Source: Parasporobacterium sp.
GTDB taxonomy: Bacteria; Bacillota; Clostridia; Lachnospirales; Lachnospiraceae
DNA: 56,046 nt
Reading direction: 5' to 3'
Assembly (NCBI GenBank): GCA_017510065.1
Contig: JAFWOB010000220.1
Location: 1 to 56,046, forward strand
Position 1 is the stretch's first letter; each line of letters starts with the position of its first letter. Of this stretch, positions 1 to 9,820 are shown one piece after another. Below the pieces are notes generated by a model, which was given only the letters and a program-made list of their open reading frames with translations, searched no databases and was not told the origin of the DNA. Both the position numbers and the translations under genes were made by a program.

Positions 1-51
1 GGAGTTGCTTTCTAGAGAAAGCCCCAATACCTGTGAATGAAGGAGTTTACT

Positions 52-627
52 ATGAGTGGACTGGATAAAATCTTAGAACACATCTCCCGGGAAGCCAGGG
101 ACGAGGCGGACAGGATCATCGCCGAGGCCAGGGAAGATTCGGAGAGACTATTATCTTCCGGTAAAGCGGAAGCGGATTCCATGGCACAGGCCATTGCCAG
201 ACAGTCGGAAACCGATGTGGCAGCTGCCGTGAAACGGATCCAGAGTACATCACAGCTGAAAGAAAAAAGGATCATCCTCCAGGCGAAACAGGAACAGATC
301 GAAGGTGTTTTCGAGAACGCCCTTTCCGATCTGAAGGCCCTTGACGACCAGGCTTATTTCGATGTGATCAGAAAGATGATCGTCAGATATGCGACAAAAG
401 AGGAAGGCACGATCAGATTCTCGGCAAAGGATCTTTCAAGACTCCCCGAGGATCTGGCAGAAACCGCAAAAGAGAATCGTCTGGAGATCAGCAAAGAAGC
501 AGCGGATATCGCCGGCGGCTTTATCCTGACATATGGTGATATTGAGGAAAACTGCAGTTTTGAAGTATTGATCGAAACATCCAGGGAAGCACTTCAGGAT
601 ATGGTGGGACAGCTTCTGTTTGGCTGA
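52..627 (+). CDS. ntpE: V-type ATP synthase subunit E
   Basis: This is the peripheral-stalk subunit E of a V/A-type rotary ATPase, which links the catalytic A3B3 head to the membrane part. The protein is about 191 residues. Its N-terminal 100 residues form a charged Ala/Glu/Arg-rich coiled coil (AREDSERLLSSGKAEAD), and the C-terminal half is globular, as is usual for subunit E. The start at 52 is chosen over an in-frame ATG at 37 because AAGGAG lies at 40-45, six bases before ATG 52. It is the first complete gene here; the membrane subunits I and K would be expected upstream, outside the window. Family assignment rests on the coiled coil plus the unmistakable operon context. Confidence 0.9.
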   Translation: MSGLDKILEHISREARDEADRIIAEAREDSERLLSSGKAEADSMAQAIARQSETDVAAAVKRIQSTSQLKEKRIILQAKQEQIEGVFENALSDLKALDDQAYFDVIRKMIVRYATKEEGTIRFSAKDLSRLPEDLAETAKENRLEISKEAADIAGGFILTYGDIEENCSFEVLIETSREALQDMVGQLLFG

Positions 628-675
628 ACCCTTTATGGATCTGCAGTGCAGACAGAAATGAAGGAGCAATAACAA

Positions 676-1695
676 ATGGACAAAGATTTTTTATATGATC
701 CGCTTCTGGATGATGAATTGCTCGGCGATCAGCTGATGACATCTGCGGTGGCCCGGATCCGTGCAAAGGAAAATACCCTTCTCACGGACCAGGATCTGAA
801 GAGCCTGATGGCCTGTCCGACATACAGCGAATGTATCCAGTATCTGCTGGACAGGGGATGGGGCCCTACGGAACATGTGACCCCGGAGGAACTTCTGGCG
901 TTGGAAAAAGACCGGATGTGGGAACTGATCGGGAGTCTGCTGACTGCGCAGGATGAGAAGGTCTTTGATATCTTCCGTCTCAGCAGCGATTTTCATAATC
1001 TGAAGGCAGCGATCAAGGAAAGCTATATCCAGAAGACCGTACCGGATGTTTATATGGAAGGCGGCACGATCGATGTGCAGACGCTCAGGAGATGCGCCGC
1101 AGATGCGGATTTCTCCCCGCTTCCCCTGGTCATGATGCGTGCAGCGGAAGAGGCACGGGATGTGCTGTTCCGCGCCGGCGATTCGCAGCTATGTGATGTG
1201 ATCATTGATAAAGCATGCCTTGACAGTATCCAGAAAGCAGCGGAAGATTCCGGCAACCGCCTTTTAAAGGACTATGCGGAATTAAAATGTGCAGCGGCCA
1301 ATATCAACATCGCGATCCGTGCATGCAGGGCAGGAAAGGACGAAGAGTTCCTGAAGAAAGCCTTTGCCAGATGTTCAAGCATCAGTACCCAGAAGCTGCT
1401 GGCCAGTGCCAGGAACGGTATAGATGCAATCTACGAGTATCTGGAGCAGACGGTCTATAAAGATGCGGTCGATGCCATCAAGGAAAGTCCTGCAGCCTTT
1501 GACCGGTGGTGTGACAACCGGATGATCGAACTGATCAGGCCGCAGAAATACAATGCATTTACGATCTCTCCTTTAGCAGCCTATGTTCTGGCAAAAGAGT
1601 GTGAGATAAAATCAGTCAGACTGATCCTGTCAGGCAAACTGAACCACCTGCCGGAGGAAAAGATCAGGGAAAGGTTGAGGGAGAGTTATGTATAA
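676..1695 (+). CDS. ntpC: V-type ATP synthase subunit C
   Basis: Subunit C (d-type) is the funnel-shaped adaptor that seats the central stalk on the membrane rotor ring. The product is 339 residues, the normal length, mostly alpha-helical, with no membrane segment. Typical features are the N-terminal region with a LMACPTYSECIQYLLDRGW segment and the C-terminal KECEIKSVRLILSGKLN motif, shared by V-type C/d subunits. The gene follows subunit E by 48 bp, with a GAAGGAG ribosome site at 659-665. Its last 8 bases overlap the start of the subunit F gene, which suggests translational coupling. Confidence 0.95.
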   Translation: MDKDFLYDPLLDDELLGDQLMTSAVARIRAKENTLLTDQDLKSLMACPTYSECIQYLLDRGWGPTEHVTPEELLALEKDRMWELIGSLLTAQDEKVFDIFRLSSDFHNLKAAIKESYIQKTVPDVYMEGGTIDVQTLRRCAADADFSPLPLVMMRAAEEARDVLFRAGDSQLCDVIIDKACLDSIQKAAEDSGNRLLKDYAELKCAAANINIAIRACRAGKDEEFLKKAFARCSSISTQKLLASARNGIDAIYEYLEQTVYKDAVDAIKESPAAFDRWCDNRMIELIRPQKYNAFTISPLAAYVLAKECEIKSVRLILSGKLNHLPEEKIRERLRESYV

Positions 1696-2005
1696 AATCG
1701 CAGTGATAGGAGACAGAGACTCCATATATGGCTTTGCCACGCTGGGGCTGGATACATTTCCGGTCCTGAATGCGGAAGAAGGCGCAAGAAAGCTGGACGA
1801 GCTGGCACATTCGGAATATGCGATCATTTATATCACGGAGCAGCTGCAGGGCAGGATCAGCAGTACTGTGGAGAAGTACCGTGACCAGCAGCTTCCGGCG
1901 ATCATACCGATCCCCGGTGTAAACGGAAATACCGGAAATGGTATGGCAGCAGTAAAACGCCTGGTGGAACAGGCAGTCGGATCGGATATTATTTTCAATA
2001 ATTGA
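1688..2005 (+). CDS. ntpG: V-type ATP synthase subunit F
   Basis: Subunit F is the small Rossmann-like central-stalk subunit that contacts subunit D and the catalytic head. The product is 105 residues, the usual size. It opens with [20 protein letters not shown], the characteristic subunit F start, followed by an alternating beta/alpha pattern ([18 protein letters not shown]). The ATG at 1688 lies inside the end of the subunit C gene, in another frame. The symbol ntpG follows Enterococcus hirae usage, where subunit F is NtpG. Confidence 0.95.
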   Translation: MYKIAVIGDRDSIYGFATLGLDTFPVLNAEEGARKLDELAHSEYAIIYITEQLQGRISSTVEKYRDQQLPAIIPIPGVNGNTGNGMAAVKRLVEQAVGSDIIFNN

Positions 2006-2105
2006 AATCAACAGTAGACAGGATGCCCGACATCCTCTTGAACGCAAAGCCGGAAGACCCATCAGAGGCTTTTCCGGACAGAAACGAAAGGCACAGGTAG
2101 TGACT

Positions 2106-3869
2106 ATGAGCACAGGAACAATAAAAAAAGTAGCAGGCCCCCTGGTCGTTGCCAGCGGCATGCGGGATGCCAACATGTTCGACGTGGTTCGTGTAGCCCG
2201 TCAGCGTCTGATCGGTGAGATCATTGAGATTCACGGAGATGAGGCTTCCATCCAGGTATATGAGGAAACTTCAGGACTTGGACCGGGAGAACCGGTAGAG
2301 TCCACCGGAGCACCACTGTCCGTAGATCTGGGCCCCGGCCTGATTGGCAGTATCTTTGACGGAATCCAGCGTCCTCTCGTTAAGATCATGCAGATGACGG
2401 GAAACAGCCTGGAAAGAGGCGTGGAAGTTCCGGCCATCGACCGTGAGAAAAAATGGGTCTTTGTTCCTACCGTAAAACCGGGGGATGCTGTAAGCGGCGG
2501 CGATATCATCGGAACCGTAAAAGAGACTCCGATCGTGGAACAGAAGATCATGATCCCGGTAGGACTGGAGGGTAAGATCTCTTCCATCGAAGGCGGGGAA
2601 TTCAATATTGAAGATACCGTTGCTGTTGTGGAAACGGAAAAGGGAGAGATGGTCCCTGTATGCATGCTGCAGAAATGGCCGGTCCGTGTAGGACGTCCAT
2701 ATAAACAGAAATTGTCTCCGGATGTTCCCCTGATCACCGGTCAGCGTGTCATCGACTGCCTGTTCCCGATTGCAAAAGGCGGTACCGCTGCAATTCCGGG
2801 CCCCTTTGGTTCCGGCAAGACTGTCACGCAGCACCAGCTGGCAAAATGGGCTGAGGCGGATATCGTGGTCTATATCGGATGCGGAGAGCGTGGCAATGAG
2901 ATGACAGACGTTCTGAACGAGTTCCCGGAACTGAAAGACCCGAAAACAGGGCATTCCCTCATGGAACGAACCGTTCTGATCGCCAATACATCGGATATGC
3001 CGGTTGCCGCCCGTGAAGCATCCATCTATGTAGGTATCACCATTGCAGAATATTTCCGTGATATGGGATATTCCGTTGCCTTGATGGCAGACTCCACATC
3101 CAGATGGGCAGAAGCCCTTCGTGAAATGTCGGGACGTCTGGAAGAAATGCCAGGTGAAGAAGGATATCCTGCTTATCTGGGATCCCGTCTTGCACAGTTC
3201 TATGAAAGAGCCGGCCGGGTTATCTCCAGCGGACTTCATCCGAGAGAAGGCGCTCTGTCGGTTATCGGAGCTGTTTCTCCTCCGGGCGGCGATATTTCAG
3301 AACCGGTTTCCCAGGCGACCCTGCGTATCGTCAAGGTGTTCTGGGGTCTGGATTCCAACCTTGCCTACAAACGTCATTTCCCGGCAATCAACTGGCTGAC
3401 CAGCTACTCCCTGTATGCCAACGATATGGGAAGATGGTTTGACGAGAGCACAGGCGGGAACTGGATGGAGTGCAGGGGAAGATTCATGGCGCTGCTGTCC
3501 GATGAAGCCGCACTGGAAGAAATCGTCCAGCTGGTAGGTATGGATGCCCTGTCTGCGACGGACAGACTGAAAATGGAGACGGCACGGTCCATCCGTGAAG
3601 ACTTCCTGCACCAGGATTCTTTCAACGAAGTGGATACTTATACGGAGCTTCATAAGCAGTATCTGATGATGAAATTGATACTGGCCTACTATGATCTGTC
3701 CCTGAAGGCTCTGGAGGAGGGTGTGAGCGTGGAAGCTCTCGCCAACATGGAAGTCAGGGAACGGATCGGCCGTTTCAAATATACAGTGATCGGTATGGTA
3801 GATGAAGAATACAGTAAGATCGAAGATGCGCTAAAAAAAGAGATCGATGCTCTGAAGAGCCATCAGTGA
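2106..3869 (+). CDS. ntpA: V-type ATP synthase catalytic subunit A
   Basis: This is the catalytic subunit of the A3B3 head, where ATP is bound and hydrolysed or made. The product is about 587 residues. It has the Walker A loop GPFGSGKT near residue 235, the A-subunit bulge domain before it, and the [20 protein letters not shown] segment that carries the Walker B aspartate. The start is either ATG 2106 (AGG at 2096-2098) or an in-frame GTG at 2100; ATG is preferred. The 94 bp before the gene hold two small hairpins, at about 2021-2035 and 2049-2079. Nothing is missing from the catalytic site. Confidence 0.97.
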   Translation: MSTGTIKKVAGPLVVASGMRDANMFDVVRVARQRLIGEIIEIHGDEASIQVYEETSGLGPGEPVESTGAPLSVDLGPGLIGSIFDGIQRPLVKIMQMTGNSLERGVEVPAIDREKKWVFVPTVKPGDAVSGGDIIGTVKETPIVEQKIMIPVGLEGKISSIEGGEFNIEDTVAVVETEKGEMVPVCMLQKWPVRVGRPYKQKLSPDVPLITGQRVIDCLFPIAKGGTAAIPGPFGSGKTVTQHQLAKWAEADIVVYIGCGERGNEMTDVLNEFPELKDPKTGHSLMERTVLIANTSDMPVAAREASIYVGITIAEYFRDMGYSVALMADSTSRWAEALREMSGRLEEMPGEEGYPAYLGSRLAQFYERAGRVISSGLHPREGALSVIGAVSPPGGDISEPVSQATLRIVKVFWGLDSNLAYKRHFPAINWLTSYSLYANDMGRWFDESTGGNWMECRGRFMALLSDEAALEEIVQLVGMDALSATDRLKMETARSIREDFLHQDSFNEVDTYTELHKQYLMMKLILAYYDLSLKALEEGVSVEALANMEVRERIGRFKYTVIGMVDEEYSKIEDALKKEIDALKSHQ

Positions 3870-3899
3870 TCGGCAGGATAAACAAAATGGAGGACAGAT

Positions 3900-5264
3900 A
3901 TGGCAAGAGAGTATAAGACAATACAGGAAATTGCCGGACCCTTGATGCTGGTACAGGGCGTTGAGGGTGTAACATACAATGAACTGGGTGAGATCGAGCT
4001 GGCAAACGGCGAGAAGAGAAGATGCAAGGTCCTTGAGATTGACGGATCCAATGCAATGGTCCAGCTGTTTGAAAGTTCTACCGGTATTAACCCGAAGGAA
4101 AGCAAGGTCCGTTTTCTGGGAAGAGCCATGGAACTGGGCGTGTCGGAGGACATGCTGAGCCGTGTATTTGACGGTCTTGGGCGTCCTATCGACGGCGGTC
4201 CGGAGATCCTGCCGGAGAAGCGGATGGATGTAAACGGACTCCCCATGAATCCTGCTGCGAGAAATTATCCTCAGGAGTTTATCCAGACCGGTGTTTCCGC
4301 CATTGATGGACTGAATACACTGGTAAGAGGCCAGAAGCTGCCGATCTTCTCCATGTCCGGACTTCCTCATGCTGAGCTGGCTGCCCAGGTAGCCCGTCAG
4401 GCTAAGGTAAGAGGAACGGATGAGCAGTTCGCCGTTGTATTTGCGGCCATGGGCATTACCTTTGAAGAGGCGGATTTCTTCACCAGATCCTTTAATGAAA
4501 CGGGAGCTATCGACAGGACCGTTATGTTTATCAACCTGGCAAATGACCCGGCTGTTGAGCGTATCGCAACTCCCAAGATGGCGCTGACGGCAGCAGAGTA
4601 TCTTGCATTTGACAAAAATATGCACGTTCTTGTTATCCTGACAGATATCACGAACTATGCAGACTCCCTGCGTGAGATCTCCGCCGCAAAGAAGGAAGTT
4701 CCCGGACGGCGCGGTTACCCGGGCTATATGTACACAGACCTGGCAACGATCTATGAACGTGCCGGAAGACAGGAAGGAAAGACCGGTTCCATAACCATGA
4801 TCCCGATCTTGACCATGCCGGAAGATGACAAGACACATCCGATCCCTGACCTTACAGGATATATCACAGAGGGACAGATCATCCTGAGCCGAGAGCTGTA
4901 CCGTCAGGGGATCATGCCTCCGATCGACGTTCTTCCGTCCCTGTCCCGTCTGAAAGACAAGGGTATCGGCGTCGGCAAGACCAGAGAGGATCATGCCAAT
5001 ACCATGAACCAGCTCTTTGCAGCCTATGCCCGCGGCAAGGAGGCAAAGGAACTGATGGTCGTTCTCGGCGAAGCAGCTCTTACGGATATGGACAAGCTGT
5101 ATGCCGAATTCGCCGACCAGTTTGAGAAGAAATACGTTTCTCAGGGCTTCAGCACGAACCGTGACGTAGAAGAGACCCTGGATCTCGGATGGGAGCTCTT
5201 AAGGATCCTTCCGAGGTCGGAGCTGAAACGTATCAAAGATGAGTTCCTGAATAAATACTATTAA
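3900..5264 (+). CDS. ntpB: V-type ATP synthase regulatory subunit B
   Basis: This is the non-catalytic nucleotide-binding partner of subunit A in the A3B3 head. The product is 454 residues, normal for the family. As expected for a B subunit there is no intact Walker A; the corresponding loop reads [18 protein letters not shown]. The conserved segments [18 protein letters not shown] and [21 protein letters not shown] are present. It starts at ATG 3900 after GGAGGA at 3889-3894, 30 bp after the subunit A gene. A strong hairpin follows its stop codon. Confidence 0.97.
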   Translation: MAREYKTIQEIAGPLMLVQGVEGVTYNELGEIELANGEKRRCKVLEIDGSNAMVQLFESSTGINPKESKVRFLGRAMELGVSEDMLSRVFDGLGRPIDGGPEILPEKRMDVNGLPMNPAARNYPQEFIQTGVSAIDGLNTLVRGQKLPIFSMSGLPHAELAAQVARQAKVRGTDEQFAVVFAAMGITFEEADFFTRSFNETGAIDRTVMFINLANDPAVERIATPKMALTAAEYLAFDKNMHVLVILTDITNYADSLREISAAKKEVPGRRGYPGYMYTDLATIYERAGRQEGKTGSITMIPILTMPEDDKTHPIPDLTGYITEGQIILSRELYRQGIMPPIDVLPSLSRLKDKGIGVGKTREDHANTMNQLFAAYARGKEAKELMVVLGEAALTDMDKLYAEFADQFEKKYVSQGFSTNRDVEETLDLGWELLRILPRSELKRIKDEFLNKYY

Positions 5265-5273
5265 AGATGATCC

Positions 5274-5349
5274 GGTCGTCCGTGCTGCACCATTACAGGA
5301 AAGTTCAGTTTCAATTCACTTTCCCGCAATGGCGCAGTACGGACGGCGG
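5274..5349 (+). promoter_or_regulatory. Long hairpin between V-ATPase subunit B and D genes
   Basis: A stem-loop fills much of the 176-bp B-D spacer. The arms at 5278-5294 and 5328-5344 match at 15 of 17 positions, with extra outer pairs to about 5275 and 5347. An inner 7-bp stem, 5298-5304 with 5318-5324, closes a 13-nt loop. There is no T-tract, so it is not a standard terminator. An RNA-stability or processing element that tunes subunit D relative to A and B is an inference. Confidence 0.6.
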
Positions 5350-5440
5350 ATAAGATTTAATCGTATTTATCAGGTAACTGAGATGAATTAATCGGAAAGG
5401 AAGGTCCGGCTTCTTATAAGGCGGATCGAGCGGATAAAAG

Positions 5441-6112
5441 ATGGCTACGAAAAAACAAGTCAATCCGACCCGGATGGAATTAACCAAACAGAAAAAGAAA
5501 CTCGCCACAGCCGTGAGGGGTCACAAACTCCTCAAGGACAAGCGGGATGAGCTGATGCGGCAGTTTCTTGAACTGGTCCGTGAAAACCGTGCGCTCAGGG
5601 AACGGGTAGAAGCCGGGATCCTGAGAGCGAACAAGGACTTCGTGCTTGCCAGAGCCGGTATGGATGATGAGGCGGTCAATGCCGCATTCATGGCACCCAA
5701 ACAGAATGTCCAGCTGGAAGCGGACAGCCGTAATGTCATGAGCGTGGATGTCCCTGTCTTCCGGTTCCGAACAAGAACAGCGGATGAAAACGATATTTAT
5801 TCCTACGGCTACGCCTTTACTTCTTCCGATCTTGACGGTGCCGTAACCAGCCTTTCCTCCGTCCTCCAGGATATGCTGAAACTGGCAGAAGTGGAAAAAT
5901 CCTGTCAGCTGATGGCTTCGGAGATCGAAAAGACCAGACGGCGCGTCAATGCGCTGGAGCATGTGATGATCCCTGAGGCGCAGGAAAACATCAAGTATAT
6001 CCAGATGAAGCTGGATGAAAATGAAAGATCGACCCAGATCAGACTGATGAAGGTAAAGGACATGATGCTGGAGGAAACGCATCATTACAAGGAAAAGATG
6101 GGGTACGAATAA
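5441..6112 (+). CDS. ntpD: V-type ATP synthase subunit D
   Basis: Subunit D is the central rotor shaft, an antiparallel coiled coil inside the A3B3 head. The product is 223 residues and begins with the family signature NPTRMELTKQKKKLATAVRGHKLLKDKRDEL in spirit: short basic helix followed by the GHKLLKDKRDEL motif. The C-terminal helix holds RRVNALEHVMIPEAQENIKY, the matching return helix of this family. Start at ATG 5441. This is the last gene of the operon; a terminator follows at 6128. Confidence 0.96.
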   Translation: MATKKQVNPTRMELTKQKKKLATAVRGHKLLKDKRDELMRQFLELVRENRALRERVEAGILRANKDFVLARAGMDDEAVNAAFMAPKQNVQLEADSRNVMSVDVPVFRFRTRTADENDIYSYGYAFTSSDLDGAVTSLSSVLQDMLKLAEVEKSCQLMASEIEKTRRRVNALEHVMIPEAQENIKYIQMKLDENERSTQIRLMKVKDMMLEETHHYKEKMGYE

Positions 6113-6127
6113 AAAAGGTCCTTATTG

Positions 6128-6160
6128 CCGGACATGGTGAAACGCCATGTCCGGTTTTTT
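6128..6160 (+). terminator. Terminator of the V-ATPase operon
   Basis: A perfect 10-bp stem, ccggacatgg at 6128-6137 with ccatgtccgg at 6145-6154, closes a 7-nt loop and is followed by six T at 6155-6160. It lies 15 bp after the subunit D stop. Confidence 0.93.
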
Positions 6161-6162
6161 GG

Positions 6163-6400
6163 TATTTGGTAATGCCTTTTCAGCATTTTGGTAACTGCAT
6201 AAAAAGTCCGTTTGTGTACGGTAATGACACAAAAAGTTCGTTTGTGTACGGAATTTCCGGTAAAATATATTCGCTTCTGGGCTATTTTCAGAAAAAACGG
6301 ATAAAAGCCGTACAGAAACGGAATAATTGTGCTATTACGACGGTTCAGCAGGTACACAATCGAAGATGTTTTGCAGTCAGCGTACACAATCGCTCTTTTT
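6163..6400. repeat. Cluster of about 30-bp-period repeats, MITE-like
   Basis: This non-coding stretch holds repeated units in two orientations. On the left, a unit containing aaaaagtycgtttgtgtacgg occurs at 6201 and 6231, exactly 30 bp apart, preceded by two more GGTAA cores at 6169 and 6190. On the right, the inverse core gtacacaatcg occurs at 6352 and 6382, again 30 bp apart, with a further diverged inverse copy near 6308-6321. Direct copies at one end and inverse copies at the other is the layout of an insertion element with multiple transposase-binding sites and no transposase, such as an internally deleted IS21-like element. No gene is visible here. Confidence 0.55.
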
Positions 6401-6497
6401 TTACAAAGGCTGTGAGCGGGCTGGCTGATCAGCTGACCAGTCGGCCGGCTGCCGTGGCACGCCTGCAGCGTATGGAAAGCATTTTTCAATTTCGCAG

Positions 6498-6526
6498 TTG
6501 TTATGCCCGGAAAAAAATTATATAAT
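6498..6526 (+). promoter_or_regulatory. Sigma-A-type promoter for the 6536 gene
   Basis: TTGTTA at 6498-6503 and TATAAT at 6521-6526 are separated by exactly 17 bp. Transcription would begin near 6532-6534, only two to four bases before the likely ATG at 6536, so the transcript would be essentially leaderless. Confidence 0.6.
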
Positions 6527-6535
6527 CTTCAGACC

Positions 6536-9028
6536 ATGAGCAGACGAAAGCATTCAAGCTATAAAAGATATAACCGAAAAGAATATATCAGAAGCAGAAG
6601 GATCCTGATCATCCTTCTTTCTATTGTCGTTGTACTTGTGGCTGCAGCGACAACGATCTTTCTGGTGCACCGGAAAAACAGCCAGGAGACTGTTTATTAC
6701 AGCGGGCTGGAAGAGTGTACGCTGCCTGTTCTTACCATGAATTATCATGACAGGATCATCAACCGGCTGTTCGGGTATACAGCTGAGATGGATCTTCAGT
6801 ATATCCGGGACAGTATCTATATCCTTGATTCGGGATATGATATGGGGATCATGTTTGAAATGTACGGCAATACGGCGAAAGCACTTGAATTTTCCGTCTA
6901 TGATCTGGATGCAAACAACAGGATCCAGACAACACAGGTGCAGGACTACAAGGTAACGGATGACAACAATCTGTCGGCGGTACTGAGGATTGACAATATT
7001 ATTGAACCTGATGAAGAGTATTCCGTAGATATCAAACTGACGGATATCAATAACAGGGAGATCCATTATTATACCAGGATCATGTACAATACCACTTCTC
7101 CGGTACAGGAGATGATGGCAATGGCGCTGGAACATCATGACGCCATGTACGATAAATCGAAAACGGAGTATCTGATCCAGTTCCAGGCTCCGAACTCTGC
7201 CGTTAACGACAGTACGAACTTCGGCGATATTTCCCTGAGTTCCACACTGAATTCCATGTACTGGGGAACCATGGGCGTCAGGGTCCTTACCGAGCCGGTG
7301 ATCACGATTGTGGACGTTGATACAGAGCTGGCCTTTTTCCGACTGAAGTATCAGGTGGGCCGGCTGAATGACAATGACGTGATGGAATACTATAACGTAT
7401 CCGAGTATTACCGGACCAGGATGTATGAGGACAAAAAATACATCCTGAGTTATGAAAGGACTGTTAACCAGCTCTTCGTGCCGGACGTCAGCCAGATCGG
7501 CAATAAATCCGTCCTGATCGGGATCCTGCAGGATCTGGATATACAGACCATGACAAACCCGGCCGGTAATATGAACGTTTTTGTAGCTGACAAAGCCGTG
7601 TGGTTCATAGACACCCAGTCCAAAGTCCTGCAGAAAGTCTTTTCCTTTGAGACCAGTCCTCTGGATATCCGGCAGAACAATGACCAGCATGCCATTAAAC
7701 TGCTGAAGATCACGGATGAGGGCGATTTCCAGTTCATTGTTTATGGATATATGAACCGCGGAATGCATGAAGGACAGGCAGGAATCGGTCTTTATACCTA
7801 TTCTGCGGATAAAAATGAGGTGCGGGAAGATGTTTTCATCCCGTCCTATCTGCCGTTCCAGATGCTGAAGAATTCCATCGGCAATCTGTGCTACCTGAAT
7901 AACAGCGGTATCTTATATATCATGCTGGATGAATTTGTCTATGCCCTGGATTCTCATGCCAACAAAGCAACCTTGTTTGTCAGCGGATTAAATGAGAACA
8001 ATTTCAAGTCCTCTGCAGCAGGAAGAATGCTGGCCTGGCAGGATGGAGGAGAGAGCAATACCGCTGTCAGGATCAATGTGGTGGACCTGGAAAATGAGAC
8101 TTCCTATTATGTCACCGCCCAGGAGGGAAGAAACATCAAGGTTCTCGGCTTCCTGGACAACGACCTTGTTTACGGTGAAGGAGACAGCGGCCATACTTAT
8201 TTTACGGCAGACGGGGAAGAGTATCTGCTGATGGACGATCTGTATGTGGTCAACAACAACAATGTCATCCAGACTTCCGAACATTCCAGCAGAGGATACT
8301 ATGTTACTTCCGTGGTGGAATACAATCGGGTAGTGATCAACCGGGTGGCCAGAGTGGGAAGCGAGTTCAAAAAAGGGGATGAGTTTACCCTGTTTTCCAC
8401 CAGCCTGGAAAACTATCCTACGGCATCGACTTACAATATTTATGATGAAGACAGGAGAACCATCAACTATGTGGAAGTCGTGAATCGGATGGAGCCCAAT
8501 AAGCCTGCGGTGATCAACGATACCATGAAGATCACTCTTTCCAGTGAGGAAAATGCCGATGTCGGCGATATGATCTCGGATAACGGTAAGTACTATGTTT
8601 ATGCAGCAGGCGAGATCATCGATATCCTGACCAATCCTGCGGATGCCATTATGAGAGCTTATTATGCCACGGGCGTCGCTGTGACCAGTGAAGGATATTT
8701 CTACAGAAGGTCCTCCAGGCCGATCACCATGGAACTTTCCAATCAGTCCATCGACCGCGCCATTGAGAACTACCGCAGCGGAGAACTGCTGAATATCACC
8801 GGGATCTATCTGAATCAGGCACTGTATTATACAGGAAGAAAGGTGCCTGTGATCTGGGAGCGGTATCAGGACGTTTATGCGATCTGCGGATATGACCTGT
8901 TTGATAACCTGATGCTGAAGAATATCGACACCGGGGAAGAGATCCTGGTGGAGTACGATGAAGTGGACGACATCTTTGACGAAAGCGGACGATGTTTTAT
9001 CGATCTGAAGGAAGGAATCTCGGAATGA
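6536..9028 (+). CDS. Large membrane-anchored protein of unknown function
   Basis: I do not recognise a named family. The product is about 830 residues. A basic N-terminus (MSRRKHSSYKRYNRKEYIRS) is followed by one hydrophobic segment near residues 20-45 (ILIILLSIVVVLVAAATTIF), so the rest is probably outside the membrane. The ectodomain has an alternating, beta-rich pattern. The last 90 residues (ALYYTGRKVPVI, YAICGYDLFDN) weakly resemble the C-terminal half of C39-like papain-fold domains, which often read LYYVSxGxPV then VLIVGYD, but the usual His before the hydrophobic strand is not seen. The start is either ATG 6536, just after a promoter, or ATG 6503, which would lie upstream of the predicted transcript start. 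It overlaps exoA by ATGA. Confidence 0.75.
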   Translation: MSRRKHSSYKRYNRKEYIRSRRILIILLSIVVVLVAAATTIFLVHRKNSQETVYYSGLEECTLPVLTMNYHDRIINRLFGYTAEMDLQYIRDSIYILDSGYDMGIMFEMYGNTAKALEFSVYDLDANNRIQTTQVQDYKVTDDNNLSAVLRIDNIIEPDEEYSVDIKLTDINNREIHYYTRIMYNTTSPVQEMMAMALEHHDAMYDKSKTEYLIQFQAPNSAVNDSTNFGDISLSSTLNSMYWGTMGVRVLTEPVITIVDVDTELAFFRLKYQVGRLNDNDVMEYYNVSEYYRTRMYEDKKYILSYERTVNQLFVPDVSQIGNKSVLIGILQDLDIQTMTNPAGNMNVFVADKAVWFIDTQSKVLQKVFSFETSPLDIRQNNDQHAIKLLKITDEGDFQFIVYGYMNRGMHEGQAGIGLYTYSADKNEVREDVFIPSYLPFQMLKNSIGNLCYLNNSGILYIMLDEFVYALDSHANKATLFVSGLNENNFKSSAAGRMLAWQDGGESNTAVRINVVDLENETSYYVTAQEGRNIKVLGFLDNDLVYGEGDSGHTYFTADGEEYLLMDDLYVVNNNNVIQTSEHSSRGYYVTSVVEYNRVVINRVARVGSEFKKGDEFTLFSTSLENYPTASTYNIYDEDRRTINYVEVVNRMEPNKPAVINDTMKITLSSEENADVGDMISDNGKYYVYAAGEIIDILTNPADAIMRAYYATGVAVTSEGYFYRRSSRPITMELSNQSIDRAIENYRSGELLNITGIYLNQALYYTGRKVPVIWERYQDVYAICGYDLFDNLMLKNIDTGEEILVEYDEVDDIFDESGRCFIDLKEGISE

Positions 9029-9789
9029 AACTGATCTCATGGAATGTTAACGGTATCAGGGCCTGCATGGAAAAAGGCTTTATGGATTTTTTCCGCGAGG
9101 CGGATGCGGATATATTCTGCATACAGGAAACAAAATGTCAGGAAGGGCAGGCAGAGCTTGATCTGCCAGGATATCATCAGTACTGGAATTACGCCGAGAA
9201 AAAGGGATATTCCGGGACAGCCCTGTTCACCAAACAAGAGCCTTTGTCCGTCAGTTACGGGATCGGCATTGATGAATTTGATCATGAGGGAAGAGTGATC
9301 ACGGCTGAATACGGGACGTTCTATCTTGTCACGGTTTATGTCCCAAATTCCCAGGATGAGCTAAAAAGGCTGGATTGGCGCATGAAGTGGGAGGATGCCT
9401 TCCTTGCCTACATCAAATCCCTGGACAGCACAAAACCGGTGATCTACTGTGGGGACCTGAATGTTGCCCATAAAGAGATCGATCTGAAAAACCCGAAAAC
9501 AAACAGGCGGAACGCCGGGTTTACCGATGAAGAACGGCAGAAGATGACAGTCGTGCTTTCCTCCGGATTCCTGGATTCCTTCCGGTATTTTTATCCGGAG
9601 GCGGAAGGAATCTATTCCTGGTGGTCCTACCGGTTCCGTGCAAGGGAGAAAAATGCCGGATGGCGGATCGATTATTTTATCTGCTCTCAGGCTTTGACAG
9701 AAGCCATGACGGACAGTAAAATACTGACGGAAGTCTACGGATCAGACCATTGTCCGGTAGAACTGGATATGGACGAAGATCTGCTGTAA
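9025..9789 (+). CDS. exoA: Exodeoxyribonuclease III (AP endonuclease)
   Basis: This enzyme cuts DNA at abasic sites and has 3'-5' exonuclease activity in base excision repair. The product is 254 residues and starts KLISWNVNGIRA, the classic ExoIII/APE1 opening. Catalytic motifs visible are IQETKCQ (metal-binding Glu near residue 34), YCGDLNVAHKEIDL (Asp/Asn), and the C-terminal GSDHCPVELDM with the catalytic Asp-His. The start at ATG 9025 gives a 4-bp ATGA overlap with the upstream gene, so the two are probably translated in a coupled way. Confidence 0.96.
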   Translation: MKLISWNVNGIRACMEKGFMDFFREADADIFCIQETKCQEGQAELDLPGYHQYWNYAEKKGYSGTALFTKQEPLSVSYGIGIDEFDHEGRVITAEYGTFYLVTVYVPNSQDELKRLDWRMKWEDAFLAYIKSLDSTKPVIYCGDLNVAHKEIDLKNPKTNRRNAGFTDEERQKMTVVLSSGFLDSFRYFYPEAEGIYSWWSYRFRAREKNAGWRIDYFICSQALTEAMTDSKILTEVYGSDHCPVELDMDEDLL

Positions 9790-9820
9790 TACAGAAAACA
9801 TACTATTTGAAGGATACTAT

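Noticed and set aside
6200-6392. The 30-bp repeats as a CRISPR array
   Set aside because: The copies are degenerate, occur in both orientations, have no unique spacers of constant length between exact repeats and there are no cas genes.
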